Positions 53,869 to 62,256 of a stretch of 64,000 nucleotides of DNA are shown here, piece after piece; the first letter of the stretch is position 1, and each line of letters begins with the position of its first letter. Where the stretch lies: contig NZ_RZNA01000018.1 of assembly GCF_003992595.1 (NCBI RefSeq), forward strand, positions 69,501-133,500. The letters are read 5' to 3'. A program made the position numbers and the translations under genes. The stretch is from Flagellimonas oceanensis. Its GTDB lineage: Bacteria > Bacteroidota > Bacteroidia > Flavobacteriales > Flavobacteriaceae. The notes beneath the pieces are model-generated. The model ran no database searches. It worked only from the letters and a program-made list of their open reading frames with translations, and was not told the origin of the DNA.

Positions 53869-55072
53869 AATATATGCAGCCCTTGCTTTAATGAACATTT
53901 ACGTTTTAACCCTTAGCTCGCAAACTAGCGACAGGGACAGTATTAAGGAATCGATGAATATGGATGCGGTTTATGACCGTCCTTTTCTAACTTTCGATAA
54001 ATTTCCAGTCAATCTGGGCGGTTATCTAGAGGCGAACTCAATCTACAGTATTGAGGACGGATTGTCCGAGGGGCTTTCTTTTCAGGCCCGAAGATTGACC
54101 CTTTTTGTCTCGGCTTCTATTTCAAAGCGCATTAAGTTTTTGACCGAATTGGAATTTGAAAACGGGACAGAGGAAATTGCCATTGAATTCGCCTCCATGG
54201 ACATTGCTTTGCACCCCTTGTTGAACCTTAGGGGAGGCATCGTACTGAATCCAATAGGTTCCTTTAATCAAAATCACGACGGACCAAAATGGGAGTTTGT
54301 CGAGCGGCCAGATGTCAGCACCAATTTGTTGCCCGCCACTTTCTCCAATGCCGGATTTGGGATATATGGAAAGGCATATAAGGAAGCTTGGACCTTGGGC
54401 TATGAAGCATACCTCACCAATGGCTTTGATACAAGCATTATAGATAAAGAGGGAGAAAGAACATTTTTGGCTTCGGTCAAGGAGAATTCCTCGCGATTCG
54501 AGGAGAATTTTAGCGGAAATGCGCTCCTCAATGGAAAGTTGGCCATTAAGCATAGAAAATTAGGGGAATTGGGCATTTCTTATATGGGTGGGGCCTACAA
54601 TAGGAAAGAAGTTGACGGGCTTCAGGTTGATACACAATCAGGGAGGGTAGATGTTCTTGCCCTGGATTTAAATACTGCCATTAAAAAAACGGGGACAAGG
54701 TTTATCGGTGAAATGGCCTACATATGGGTCGATGTTCCGGACACTTTTACCCAGCAGTTTGGTGATCGGCAAGTTGGTTTTTTTGTGGATATTGTCCAAC
54801 CGGTACTAAAGACCGAAGTATTGGACTGGGAAAATGCCGTACTCAACCTGTCGCTCAGAACGGATTATGTGGACTACAACATTGGCAGGTTTGCCCAGAC
54901 CAATACGAATGTTGGGGATGATTTATTCGCAATTACACCTGCAATAAGCTTTAGGCCCGCACCACAGACCGTTCTAAGGATCAACTACAGATACCAGTGG
55001 CAACAGGATATTCTCAACAATCCTGCCTCAAGAACGGCCACATGGTATTTTGGATTCAGCACCTATTTTTAA
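53840..55072 (+). CDS. Outer-membrane beta-barrel (porin-like) protein
   Basis: About 410 residues with signal peptide (AALALMNIYVLTLSS) and many amphipathic strands ending in aromatic TWYFGFSTYF, the C-terminal phenylalanine of outer-membrane barrels. Resembles phosphate-selective porin O/P-like proteins. It overlaps the Rieske gene by 29 bases; in-frame ATGs at 53,852 and 53,858 are alternatives. Third member of a probable redox cassette. Confidence 0.78.
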   Translation: MKISMCMVRKIYAALALMNIYVLTLSSQTSDRDSIKESMNMDAVYDRPFLTFDKFPVNLGGYLEANSIYSIEDGLSEGLSFQARRLTLFVSASISKRIKFLTELEFENGTEEIAIEFASMDIALHPLLNLRGGIVLNPIGSFNQNHDGPKWEFVERPDVSTNLLPATFSNAGFGIYGKAYKEAWTLGYEAYLTNGFDTSIIDKEGERTFLASVKENSSRFEENFSGNALLNGKLAIKHRKLGELGISYMGGAYNRKEVDGLQVDTQSGRVDVLALDLNTAIKKTGTRFIGEMAYIWVDVPDTFTQQFGDRQVGFFVDIVQPVLKTEVLDWENAVLNLSLRTDYVDYNIGRFAQTNTNVGDDLFAITPAISFRPAPQTVLRINYRYQWQQDILNNPASRTATWYFGFSTYF

Positions 55073-55118
55073 TAAAATATTTTACATAGCTACTTTGATT
55101 TAATATCGGGTAGAATGT

Positions 55119-55183
55119 ATTTAAGTAAAGTGTAATTTTGGAAGAGCAATGGTGGAGAATATTATTTTAGTATTTGCTTAAAT
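55119..55183. promoter_or_regulatory. Paired operator-like half sites before the broken arsR gene
   Basis: ATTTAAGTAAAG (55,119-55,130) and, inverted, ATTTAAGCAAAT (55,172-55,183) match at 10 of 12 positions. AT-rich paired sites of this sort are where ArsR/SmtB repressors bind. A TAATTTTG box (TAnnTTTG) lies between them near 55,132. Confidence 0.4.
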
Positions 55184-55211
55184 AATTATATTTTTTTCAA
55201 AAACAATACTA

Positions 55212-55438
55212 TGGCACTTGAATTAAGTTGAGCACGCGACGAGGCCGACCAAAAGCAGCTAATACGTTGTCGCGAAACCTTGGGAACAAACTCAGAGACA
55301 ATTGTCGAAATCAGCAAAGTGCTAGCCCTGGCCGGTAACGAAACTCGGTTAAAGATACTTTTCTGGTTGAACGAGGAAGGTGAGCTTTGTCCCTGTGATT
55401 TTGCCGATATACTTGAAATGAGCGGTGGAAGCGGATGA
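55212..55438 (+). pseudogene. ArsR/SmtB-type metal regulator, stop at codon 7 and 3' end lost
   Basis: ATG at 55,212 gives MALELS then TGA (55,230-55,232); the same frame goes on with ARDEADQKQLIRCRETL, then VLALAGNETRLKILFWLNEE and ELCPCDFADILEMS, the start of the DNA-recognition helix of ArsR proteins. After LEMS the family continues with a recognition helix, but here the sequence switches to a cusB-type gene in another frame. The stop falls where a cysteine codon (TGT/TGC) would suit a CadC-like metal site. Non-functional as it stands unless read through. Confidence 0.8.
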
Positions 55439-56906
55439 ACGATCGATCTATTCCCAATCTTCCCATATTCCCGGGAGGGTGGAACGGCTAATGGTGAATT
55501 TTACAGGGGAGTACATCAAGCAGGGGCAGATCATCGCCTATATTTATTCCCCTGACCTGGTCACTGCACAAGAGGAACTTTTTGAAGCAAGAAAGGTGGC
55601 GGACACCCAACCGCAGTTTTTTAATGCCGCCAAGGAAAAATTAAAAAACTGGAAGCTTTCCGACAACCAAATCGCACAGATACTTCAATCCGGGACCGTT
55701 AAGGAGGAATTGCCGATACATGCCGATGTTTCAGGCTACGTTACCGAAAAAATGGTAAACCTTGGCGACTATGTCAACAAGGGCAAGGCATTATATCAAA
55801 TTGCCAACCTGAACAGCGTTTGGGTATTGTTCGATATTTATGAGTCCGACATGCCCTGGGTAAGGAAAGGCGACGAAGTGGTCTTTACCATACCCTCCCT
55901 CCCGGGCGAAAATTTTAAAGGCAGGATTTCCTATATCGACCCGGTGATCAATCCCATGACTAGGGTTGCCAAGGCCAGAATCGAGATCGGGAACACCGGT
56001 TTAAGGTTAAAGCCGGAAATGTTCGCTTCCGGAACCGTGAAAGCAAAACAGCCCATTGCATCAGAAGCGATAACCATTCCTAAGTCGGCAGTGATGTGGA
56101 CCGGGGAACGTTCTGTGGTATACATCAAGAATACCACGTCCAATGGGGTGAATTTTGTGTTGCGCGATGTCACCTTGGGACCATCGTTGGGAAATGGTTT
56201 CATTGTCAAGGAGGGTCTGCAAGAAGGGGATGAGATCGCGGTAAATGGGACCTTTAGTATCGACGCGGCGGCCCAATTGGCCGGGAAACCGAGCATGATG
56301 AATCCTGAAGGTGGGCCCGCCATGACGGGACATAACCACGGAGGAATGAAGATGGGGGATGACAAGGGTACAGGCGGTAGCGATCATTCGGATATGGATA
56401 TGGGCGATGTCAAACAGGAAAGTAAAACGGACCATTCCGACATGGACCAGCGAATAGCGGCGACAGGGATATTTCAGAACCAATTGAAACAGGTGTTGAG
56501 CGCCTACTTGGAGTTAAAGGATGCGCTTGTCAATGATAATGCCGCCAAGTCCAATGCCGCTGCAAAAAAAGTGTTGTCGGCCTTGGAACATGTGGATATG
56601 AAACAATTGACGGACAAAAAGGCGCACGACCATTGGATGACGATCTCGAAGGAAATCTCCAATTCGGCGAATTCCATTTCAAAGAAATCGGATATCAAGG
56701 CGCAACGCGATCATTTTAAACATCTGTCCGCCCATCTATCCAAAGGTGTCAAGCTTTTTGGGGTCGATCAAAAGATATACGAACAATTTTGCCCGATGGC
56801 CGATAACAACAAAGGTGCCTATTGGTTGAGTACGACCAAAGAGATCAAAAACCCCTATTTCGGTGAGGCTATGTTGACCTGTGGTGAAATCACCGATGAA
56901 ATGTAA
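55425..56906 (+). CDS. 5'-truncated CusB-like RND adaptor with C-terminal DUF3347 domain
   Basis: 493 codons open from a GTG at 55,425. The sequence starts in mid-domain (VEADERSIYSQSSHIPGRVE, the first strand of the barrel-sandwich), so the signal peptide, metal-binding N-terminus and first strands (roughly 100-200 residues in intact CusB) are missing. Then complete adaptor domains, a His/Met-rich linker (about 300-345) and a DUF3347 domain with FCPMADNNKGAYWLS and NPYFGEAMLTCGE. Without a signal peptide the product could not be exported. No matching copper RND pump gene is near, which fits loss by the same deletion. Confidence 0.85.
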   Translation: MEADERSIYSQSSHIPGRVERLMVNFTGEYIKQGQIIAYIYSPDLVTAQEELFEARKVADTQPQFFNAAKEKLKNWKLSDNQIAQILQSGTVKEELPIHADVSGYVTEKMVNLGDYVNKGKALYQIANLNSVWVLFDIYESDMPWVRKGDEVVFTIPSLPGENFKGRISYIDPVINPMTRVAKARIEIGNTGLRLKPEMFASGTVKAKQPIASEAITIPKSAVMWTGERSVVYIKNTTSNGVNFVLRDVTLGPSLGNGFIVKEGLQEGDEIAVNGTFSIDAAAQLAGKPSMMNPEGGPAMTGHNHGGMKMGDDKGTGGSDHSDMDMGDVKQESKTDHSDMDQRIAATGIFQNQLKQVLSAYLELKDALVNDNAAKSNAAAKKVLSALEHVDMKQLTDKKAHDHWMTISKEISNSANSISKKSDIKAQRDHFKHLSAHLSKGVKLFGVDQKIYEQFCPMADNNKGAYWLSTTKEIKNPYFGEAMLTCGEITDEM

Positions 56907-56928
56907 TTGAACAAATGTAAATGAATGA

Positions 56929-59388
56929 ATGATGAAAATATTGAAATCTAAAATCTTGTTTTTTGTCCTAACTGCCTTGACGACCCATGTTTTTGGGCAA
57001 GTGGGGACAAATGGTGAGGACAGAAAAGAGGAAGGTAGACCCGTTCGGGAATACAATCTTGTACTGGAACAGAACAAATTGACCCTCGGTGGGGTCACTG
57101 CCGATGCAATGACCATCAATGGGAGTATTCCGGGACCGGTCTTGGAATTCAACGAGGGTGACCTCGCCCTGATCAACGTGACCAATAAGATGGATGTGGA
57201 AACCTCCGTACACTGGCATGGATTGATCTTGCCCAATTTTTATGACGGGGTTCCCTATTTGACCACACCGCCCATAGAACCTGGCACAACTTTCCAATAT
57301 CGGATTCCGATCAACCAATCAGGTACCTATTGGTACCATTCCCACACCATGCTGCAAGAGCAAAAGGGGGTGTATGGCTCGATACTGATCCATCCCAAGG
57401 AAAAGACGTTGGACTACGATAAGGATTTGGTCGTGGTGCTCTCCGATTGGACGAACGAAAAGGCCATGAACGTGCTCCGAAACCTTAAACGGGGAAACGA
57501 GTGGTACCAGGTCAAAAAAGGGACCGCGGTGCCCTTGAGCAGGGTCATCAAGGAAGGTGCACTAGGTGCACAACTCAAATTTTGGCGAGATCGTATGGAA
57601 GGAGCGGATATTGCGGATATCTACTACCCCGCATTTTTGACCAATGGGAAAACATTGGCCGAATACCCTGATTTCAAACCAGGGGAAAAAGTGCGGCTCC
57701 GGTTCGTCAATGCCTCTGCCTCCACCTATTATTGGATGGATTTCGGTGGCGGTAACCCCATGGTGGTTTCCGGGGATGGTGTCGATGTGGAGCCTGTTTC
57801 CAAAAGTCGTTTTCTTTTTGGCATTGCCGAGACCTATGATGTCATCGTGACCGTTCCTGAAGGCACTTTGGAGGTAACGGCCACGGCACAGGACGGCTCC
57901 GGGCATACCTCGTTGCATTTAGGGCAGGGAACGCTTTTTCCCGCAACGACCATCGATAGGCCCGACAAAGTGGCGATGATGAAACAAATGGCCCAAATGG
58001 ACATGAAAATGGGAGCTCCGGCAATGGCCGGCAACAAGAAGAAAAATACACCCGAATATTTGATGCAAAAGTATGGGATGCAGATGGACATGAAGGATGG
58101 CAGCATGGATATGGGTATGCACAATGGGATGTCGATGGATAAGACCGAAATGAGCGGTCAAAAGGATAAACCCATTGCGAAGATGGATGATAAAAGGCCT
58201 ATGAATGCGAATGAAGATCATAGGCACATGGAGATGGATAAAAAGATGGGGGATATGGCAGGAATGGAAAAGGATTCAACGTCAATGAAATCCACCGGAC
58301 ATAAGGACAAGATGGAAAACCCTATGGTTCAGACTATGCCAATGATGCAGAAAGACACTTCAGCTTTTGATTACGATACCCGTAAAACGTATTTCAACTA
58401 TGACTTCTTAAAAGCAAAGGAAAGTACTACCTATAATGCCGATCTGCCCGTCAATGACATTCTGTTGAACCTGACGGGAAATATGCAACGGTATATCTGG
58501 AGTATGAACGGTGTGCCACTTTCAGAAACCGATAAGATCAAGATCAAAGGTGGGGAAGTAACCCGGATCACCCTCAACAACCTGACCATGATGCACCATC
58601 CGATGCACCTCCATGGGCATTATTTCAGGGTCATCAATGAGAATGGTGAAAAGTCACCCTTGAAACATACGGTCAATGTGCCGCCCATGCAGAAAGTGGT
58701 CATCGAATTTTATAATGAAGAGTACGGGGATTGGTTTTTCCACTGTCATATCCTCTACCACATGATGGGGGGCATGGCCAGGGTTTTCAGTTATGATACC
58801 CCAAGGGATCTGAGGATGAAGGATTTTCCTGTTCAAAAGTTGGTAGATGAAACTGACCATTATTATGCTTGGGGTGCTGCCAGATTGGGTTCCAATTTTA
58901 ATGAACTCTTCCTTGTTTCAAGTAATATCAGGAATGAATTTGGGGTACGGGCAGAATTTGACTACGACCAAAATGCCGAGGTGGAAGTCAATTATAACAG
59001 GTATCTCAATGACTGGGTACGGGTCTATGCAGGGGTGAACACGGAAACCTCCATCCCTGATTCCTATGACCGTTTCAATACAGTGGGACTGATAGGGGTC
59101 AAGTATTTTACCCCATACCGCTTTAATATGGATGTGAGTATGGACCACCAGCTGCGTCCAAGAATAAGGTTGGATAGGGAACTATTGCTTTTTCCCAGGA
59201 TTTTCCTCGAGGGGGAATATGAATTTCGGGCCGATTTTGGATGGGTCAACGATTTGGGGAATTCATCCTATGAAAGTGAGACCCAATGGCTGGTAGGGGC
59301 CTCCTATATCCTTTCACGTAATTTTTCAATCCAGGCCAATTACAACAACCGATATGGTTGGGGCGGAGGCCTGCTAGCCCGTTTTTAA
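56929..59388 (+). CDS. Multicopper oxidase (CopA-like) fused to a CopB-like barrel
   Basis: 819 residues. Signal peptide ends near HVFGQ. Three cupredoxin domains carry the copper ligands: His95-Trp-His97, His137-Ser-His139, HPMHLHGH (557-564) and His605-Cys606-His607 with His611 and Met616 of the type 1 site. A Met/His-rich insert (about 346-478) probably binds Cu(I). Residues about 640-819 (YAWGAARLGSNFNELFLVSS, RIRLDRELLLFPRIFLEGEY) resemble the outer-membrane copper protein CopB. Oxidises Cu(I) to Cu(II) outside the cytoplasm; the fusion may tether the oxidase to the outer membrane. Confidence 0.88.
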   Translation: MMKILKSKILFFVLTALTTHVFGQVGTNGEDRKEEGRPVREYNLVLEQNKLTLGGVTADAMTINGSIPGPVLEFNEGDLALINVTNKMDVETSVHWHGLILPNFYDGVPYLTTPPIEPGTTFQYRIPINQSGTYWYHSHTMLQEQKGVYGSILIHPKEKTLDYDKDLVVVLSDWTNEKAMNVLRNLKRGNEWYQVKKGTAVPLSRVIKEGALGAQLKFWRDRMEGADIADIYYPAFLTNGKTLAEYPDFKPGEKVRLRFVNASASTYYWMDFGGGNPMVVSGDGVDVEPVSKSRFLFGIAETYDVIVTVPEGTLEVTATAQDGSGHTSLHLGQGTLFPATTIDRPDKVAMMKQMAQMDMKMGAPAMAGNKKKNTPEYLMQKYGMQMDMKDGSMDMGMHNGMSMDKTEMSGQKDKPIAKMDDKRPMNANEDHRHMEMDKKMGDMAGMEKDSTSMKSTGHKDKMENPMVQTMPMMQKDTSAFDYDTRKTYFNYDFLKAKESTTYNADLPVNDILLNLTGNMQRYIWSMNGVPLSETDKIKIKGGEVTRITLNNLTMMHHPMHLHGHYFRVINENGEKSPLKHTVNVPPMQKVVIEFYNEEYGDWFFHCHILYHMMGGMARVFSYDTPRDLRMKDFPVQKLVDETDHYYAWGAARLGSNFNELFLVSSNIRNEFGVRAEFDYDQNAEVEVNYNRYLNDWVRVYAGVNTETSIPDSYDRFNTVGLIGVKYFTPYRFNMDVSMDHQLRPRIRLDRELLLFPRIFLEGEYEFRADFGWVNDLGNSSYESETQWLVGASYILSRNFSIQANYNNRYGWGGGLLARF

Positions 59389-60696
59389 ATGGCAGAATAC
59401 AAAAAAAATAGCCTGAGTCTGACCAATACCATTGCTTTGGGAACCGGTGTGATGATCGGTGCGGGAATTTTTGCGCTCTTGGGTCAGGTTGCCGAACTCT
59501 CCGGCCAATGGTTTCCCTTTGCTTTTTTAATCGGGGCAGTCATCTCAGGTTTCAGTTCCTACACCTATGTCAAAATGTCCAATACCTACCCCTCTGCCGG
59601 GGGCATTGGCATGTACCTCAAAAAGGTTTACGGTAAAACGGCCTGGACCGCTACCGGTGCACTGCTGATGGCCCTTTCCATGGTCATCAATGAGAGTTTG
59701 GTGGCCCGGACGTTCGGGACCTACGTATTGGAGCTTTTTGATGTGGAGTCGAAAGGATTCTGGCCCCCGATCCTTGGGGTATTGTTGTTGATCACAGCCT
59801 TTATTGTCAATGTGATGGGAAACAAAGCTATCGGGGGATCGTCCTTGGTCATGGCCATACTAAAAATCGGCGGGATAGCGGTTTTTGCCATTGGTGGCCT
59901 TTGGGCAGCTGGATTTACCTTTGATCAGGTCGTTCCTTCCCAGTCCTTGACCGAGCATTCCCTGGTGGATTATTTGGGGGCATTGGCACTGTCGATATTG
60001 GCCTATAAGGGTTTTACCACCATTACCAATAGTGGGGATGAGATCGTCGATCCCAAACGTAACGTGGGACGGGCCATTGTCATTTCTTTGGTGATATGTA
60101 CCCTGGTCTATCTCATGGTGGCATTTGCGGTCTCTTCCAATCTTTCCATCCAGGAAATCATTGCGGCCAAGGACTATTCGCTGGCCGAGGCATCCAGACC
60201 CGCTTTTGGAAAATATGGGGTCTGGTTCACCGTTGGTCTGGCGATCATATCCACCGTTTCCGGGGTCGTTGCCAGCATTTTTGCCGTTTCCCGGATGACC
60301 ACCATGCTCACTGAAAAGGAATTGATACCACATCGACATTTTGGGATTCCCGGGGACATACAGAAACATATGTTGGTGTATACCGTGGTGATTGCCATAG
60401 GGCTCACCATGTTGTTCGATCTGAGCCGGATCGCTGCATTGGGGGCCATCTTTTATTTGATCATGGATATCGGGATCCATTGGGGGGTCCTAAACAATCT
60501 ACGAAAGGAAATCGGTGCAAATCCCATTATCCTCATTACGGCCCTTGTGCTGGATGTACTGGTGTTGGGCGCCTTTATTTGGTCAAAGGCCGGTAGTGAT
60601 CTTTTGGTGGTCATTGTTGCCCTGGTATTGATGGTGCTTATTTTTTTCGGGGAACGATTGTTTTTGGGGAAAAAGCGTACGGTCGAGGAAGAATAA
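59389..60696 (+). CDS. APC-family permease
   Basis: 435 residues, 12 hydrophobic helices. The N-terminal LTNTIALGTGVMIGAGIFALLG carries the GxG(I/V)xxxG signature of amino acid-polyamine-organocation transporters. Starts directly at the stop of the multicopper oxidase gene. Substrate unknown; its lock-step position in a copper operon suggests import of a copper-binding amino acid or a function other than amino acid uptake. Confidence 0.88.
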   Translation: MAEYKKNSLSLTNTIALGTGVMIGAGIFALLGQVAELSGQWFPFAFLIGAVISGFSSYTYVKMSNTYPSAGGIGMYLKKVYGKTAWTATGALLMALSMVINESLVARTFGTYVLELFDVESKGFWPPILGVLLLITAFIVNVMGNKAIGGSSLVMAILKIGGIAVFAIGGLWAAGFTFDQVVPSQSLTEHSLVDYLGALALSILAYKGFTTITNSGDEIVDPKRNVGRAIVISLVICTLVYLMVAFAVSSNLSIQEIIAAKDYSLAEASRPAFGKYGVWFTVGLAIISTVSGVVASIFAVSRMTTMLTEKELIPHRHFGIPGDIQKHMLVYTVVIAIGLTMLFDLSRIAALGAIFYLIMDIGIHWGVLNNLRKEIGANPIILITALVLDVLVLGAFIWSKAGSDLLVVIVALVLMVLIFFGERLFLGKKRTVEEE

Positions 60697-60827
60697 GGGC
60701 TGAGTGCCTGCGTGGGAGAAATGGAAAATTAGATGAAAAAATTAAAATAGTAACAATAATAGGGGATAATACAAAAATGCTTACCCCGGGCAATCAAAAC
60801 GAGGAATTAATCTTAAAATCAATTACA

Positions 60828-61457
60828 ATGAAAAGAACAACAGTTACATTAAGTACAATTGCCATTGCGCTTTTGACCATTACCGTGATTTCCTGTAAGG
60901 ACGGTAAGAAGGAAACAAATGACAAGGAAGGAGCCCATATGGAGATGGGAACGGAAGAGGGCCATCACCATGAGAGCTCTGCGGGGGAAATGGACCACGG
61001 GACCATGGACCATGATATGGGTTCGTCCGATGCACAGGGCACATCTGTGATCGATAGCTACCTCCAACTGAAGGATGCCCTGGTGGCGGACAATAAGGAT
61101 GAAGCGGCCAAATCGGGCCAAGCCTTGGCCAGTGCCTTGGGCAGCTTTGATATCAGCGTATACGATGAACAGCAACAGAAGGAGCTGTCCGATATCATTG
61201 AAGTGGCCAAGGAACATGGGGAGCATATCGCCAAAAGTGATATCGGTCACCAACGGGAACACTTTGAGGGACTGGGCAAGGATATGGTCGATTTTATTGC
61301 CATAACCGGGACTTCCAAAACCTTGTACCAACAATTCTGCCCCATGTACAACAACAACCAAGGAGGAACGTGGCTCAGCGCAAGTAGCGAAATCCAGAAT
61401 CCATTTTTTGGAAGTAAGATGTTGACCTGTGGTAAGGTGCAAAAGGAAATCAATTAA
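60828..61457 (+). CDS. DUF3347 lipoprotein with His/Met-rich segment
   Basis: 209 residues from the ATG at 60,828 (an in-frame ATG at 60,777 would spoil the signal peptide). Lipobox VISC (Cys23), then a His/Met/Asp-rich segment (residues about 35-68, EGHHHESSAGEMDHGTMDHD) and a DUF3347 domain with FCPMYNNNQGGTWLS and NPFFGSKMLTCGK. Homologous to the C-terminal domain of the truncated adaptor at 55,425. Probable periplasmic copper-binding protein. Confidence 0.85.
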   Translation: MKRTTVTLSTIAIALLTITVISCKDGKKETNDKEGAHMEMGTEEGHHHESSAGEMDHGTMDHDMGSSDAQGTSVIDSYLQLKDALVADNKDEAAKSGQALASALGSFDISVYDEQQQKELSDIIEVAKEHGEHIAKSDIGHQREHFEGLGKDMVDFIAITGTSKTLYQQFCPMYNNNQGGTWLSASSEIQNPFFGSKMLTCGKVQKEIN

Positions 61458-61916
61458 ATGAAAGTACTGAAAATCATAGTATTGGTAGTGCTGTTGGGAT
61501 TTGTGGGCATCCAGTTTGTGCCCACAGATCCCAACTTGAGCGATGTGGTTCCCGATACGGACTTCATGTCGGTGAACCAGGTTGCCAAGGATATCGAACA
61601 CGATTTGCGGGTATCTTGCTATGATTGCCACAGTAACAACACCCAATACCCGTGGTACAATAAGGTCCAACCCATCGCCTGGTTTTTGGAAGAACACATA
61701 AAAGAGGGAAAGGAAGAACTCAATTTCAATGAATGGGGCGACTATTCGGATCGAAGAAAAAGGAGCAAACTAAAGTCCATCGCAAGTCAGATCGAAGACG
61801 ATAAGATGCCCCTATCTTCCTATACCCTGATCCATAAGGATGCAAAATTATCGGTGGAAGAGAAAGAACGGATATTGACCTTGGTAAATGATCTAATGGA
61901 AGAATTGGATAATTGA
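61458..61916 (+). CDS. Haem-binding domain protein
   Basis: 152 residues: an N-terminal membrane anchor (IIVLVVLLGFVGIQFV), then one c-type haem site Cys54-Tyr-Asp-Cys57-His58 followed by SNNTQYPWYNKVQPIAWFL, the Haem_bd family signature. Periplasmic side. Begins at the base after the DUF3347 stop. May pass electrons for copper redox chemistry. Confidence 0.9.
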   Translation: MKVLKIIVLVVLLGFVGIQFVPTDPNLSDVVPDTDFMSVNQVAKDIEHDLRVSCYDCHSNNTQYPWYNKVQPIAWFLEEHIKEGKEELNFNEWGDYSDRRKRSKLKSIASQIEDDKMPLSSYTLIHKDAKLSVEEKERILTLVNDLMEELDN

Positions 61917-61923
61917 AAATGAC

Positions 61924-61995
61924 ATGGAAATTACCCTAAAACCGGGACAAACGATATTGCTATTGTTGTTGGTCATGTCCGGTTACTATGAATGA
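61924..61995 (+). CDS. Possible 23-residue membrane peptide
   Basis: MEITLKPGQTILLLLLVMSG then YYE and stop, a single hydrophobic helix, seven bases after the haem-binding gene. Too short to judge; may be noise or a leader. Confidence 0.25.
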   Translation: MEITLKPGQTILLLLLVMSGYYE

Positions 61996-62006
61996 GGAAA
62001 TAAAGT

Positions 62007-62081
62007 CCTGAAAGGGAAGGGAACACCCAAAGTTGATTGGTTGGTGAGTTAGTTAGTTAATCGTTCCCTTCCCTTGTCAGG
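62007..62081 (+). promoter_or_regulatory. Long hairpin in the copper operon
   Basis: AAGGGAAGGGAAC (62,012-62,024) pairs perfectly with GTTCCCTTCCCTT (62,063-62,075), extended by CCTGA/TCAGG (62,007-62,011 and 62,077-62,081). The 38-base loop holds GAGTTAGTTAGTTAA, like the loop of the inverted repeat at 38,746. No T run follows, so a plain terminator is less likely than an mRNA processing or stability element. Confidence 0.6.
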
Positions 62082-62099
62082 CACTAATGGAAAAAAAGG

Positions 62100-62237
62100 A
62101 TGAAAGATTGTTGTCGTGACAATGGACCTGTGCAGCCGAAAAAGGCCATTTTAAAAAAATGGTTGGCCCATATCCTATATGGGATCGTCATTTCGATTGT
62201 CCTGGGAGCCTTTATCATACAATATATACTAACCTAA
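62100..62237 (+). CDS. 45-residue single-pass membrane mini-protein
   Basis: MKDCCRDNGPVQPKKAILKK then a helix from about 22 to 43 (HILYGIVISIVLGAFIIQYI). The CC pair in the cytoplasmic head could bind metal. Located after the long hairpin and 19 bases before the NTF2-like gene. Not recognised. Confidence 0.5.
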   Translation: MKDCCRDNGPVQPKKAILKKWLAHILYGIVISIVLGAFIIQYILT

Positions 62238-62256
62238 ACAATGTTAAAACAAACCA

